5,623 nucleotides of DNA. Origin: Bacillota bacterium (GTDB lineage Bacteria > Bacillota > Clostridia > Lachnospirales > Bianqueaceae). Shown in pieces: positions 5,429 to 5,623 of this stretch (its first letter is position 1; every line of letters begins with the position of its first letter). A program made the position numbers and the translations under genes. Under the pieces are notes generated by a model. It was not told the DNA's origin, did no database searches, and worked only from the letters and a program-made list of their open reading frames with translations. The stretch is taken from positions 1 through 5,623 of the forward strand of contig JAFVHC010000284.1 of the NCBI GenBank assembly GCA_017474705.1. The letters are read 5' to 3'.

Positions 5429-5623
5429 ATGCAAAAGATCCCCTTCAACTTCGATTGGACGCGCTCCGAGGGCGGACGGCGCTTCCCCGGCGCTCCGCAG
5501 GTCCAGGGAGACGCAGTGTCCCTTCCGGATGATTTCATCATTTCCAAGGCCCGCGATCCCAAGGCAGAAAGCGGCCCCTCCACCGGCTTCTATCCGGCCG
5601 GCCGCGGTGTCTACACCAAGAAT
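5429..5623 (+). CDS. Glycoside hydrolase family 2 protein, N-terminal part (cut by window end)
   Basis: Only the first 65 codons are present and the frame stays open to the window edge. The translation begins MQKIPFNFDWTRSEGGRRF and contains VSLPDDFIISKARDPKAES (30-48) followed by GFYPAGRGVYTKN (53-65). This matches the start of the sugar-binding domain of family 2 enzymes (beta-galactosidase, beta-glucuronidase or beta-mannosidase types), where the usual motif is V-x-LPHD-x-x-I and then GYxxGGxGxYRK. Here the His of LPHD is Asp. No signal peptide is seen, suggesting a cytoplasmic enzyme acting on imported oligosaccharides or glycosides. The ATG at 5429 has a short GAGG (5420-5423) 5 nt upstream, and an in-frame stop at 5414 excludes longer starts. 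The catalytic domain lies outside the window, so specificity is unknown. Confidence 0.8.
   Translation, partial: MQKIPFNFDWTRSEGGRRFPGAPQVQGDAVSLPDDFIISKARDPKAESGPSTGFYPAGRGVYTKN

Noticed and set aside
5401..5532. Small ORF starting at the ATG at 5401, overlapping the glycosidase start
   Set aside because: It is out of frame with the clear family 2 N-terminus, has no ribosome binding site, and its Arg/Pro/Gly-rich translation is typical of a shadow frame.

Overview
The window looks like Bacillota (Firmicutes) chromosome, probably from a gut-type clostridial or erysipelotrichial lineage. The reasons are strong AGGAGG-type ribosome binding sites, a consensus-like sigma-A promoter, a YtrA-type GntR regulator paired with a BcrA/YtrB-type ABC exporter, and a clostridial-style MATE transporter. 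The coding DNA is of moderate GC content with many ATC and GAT codons. The genus cannot be named from the sequence alone.

Layout. Positions 1-330 are non-coding and hold an array of about six degenerate inverted repeats with arms GAACGTAAT/ATTACGTTC. All clear half-sites fall almost exactly on one face of the DNA helix. A sigma-A promoter (331-359) follows, with its -10 box inside a tandem palindromic operator (348-375). It drives a compact four-gene operon on the + strand: a GntR/YtrA-family repressor (401-757), an ABC ATPase (760-1470), an ABC-2-like six-helix permease (1463-2227) and a zinc metallopeptidase with HExxH and a C-terminal PDZ-like domain (2255-3838). The gaps are 2 bp, an 8 bp overlap and 27 bp. 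A MATE-family efflux protein lies convergently on the - strand (3822-5225), and its 3' end overlaps the peptidase gene by 17 bp. A divergent regulatory region (5226-5428) contains two promoter candidates sharing the extended -10 nonamer TGTTACAAT, plus a possible catabolite-repression site. It separates the MATE gene from the first 65 codons of a glycoside hydrolase family 2 enzyme (5429 to the window end).

How it may work together. The repressor probably binds its own promoter and releases on a drug, peptide or envelope-stress signal, inducing a one-ATPase, one-permease transporter. The co-transcribed cytosolic M1/M61-like peptidase is the unusual partner and suggests peptide handling linked to transport; this is inference. 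With no space for a terminator between the convergent genes, the MATE transcript may run antisense into the peptidase gene. An intrinsic-terminator-like hairpin with a U-tract, read on the - strand, sits inside the peptidase gene at 2726-2754, where such a transcript could end. The phased inverted-repeat array and this antisense arrangement are the two least ordinary features seen here.
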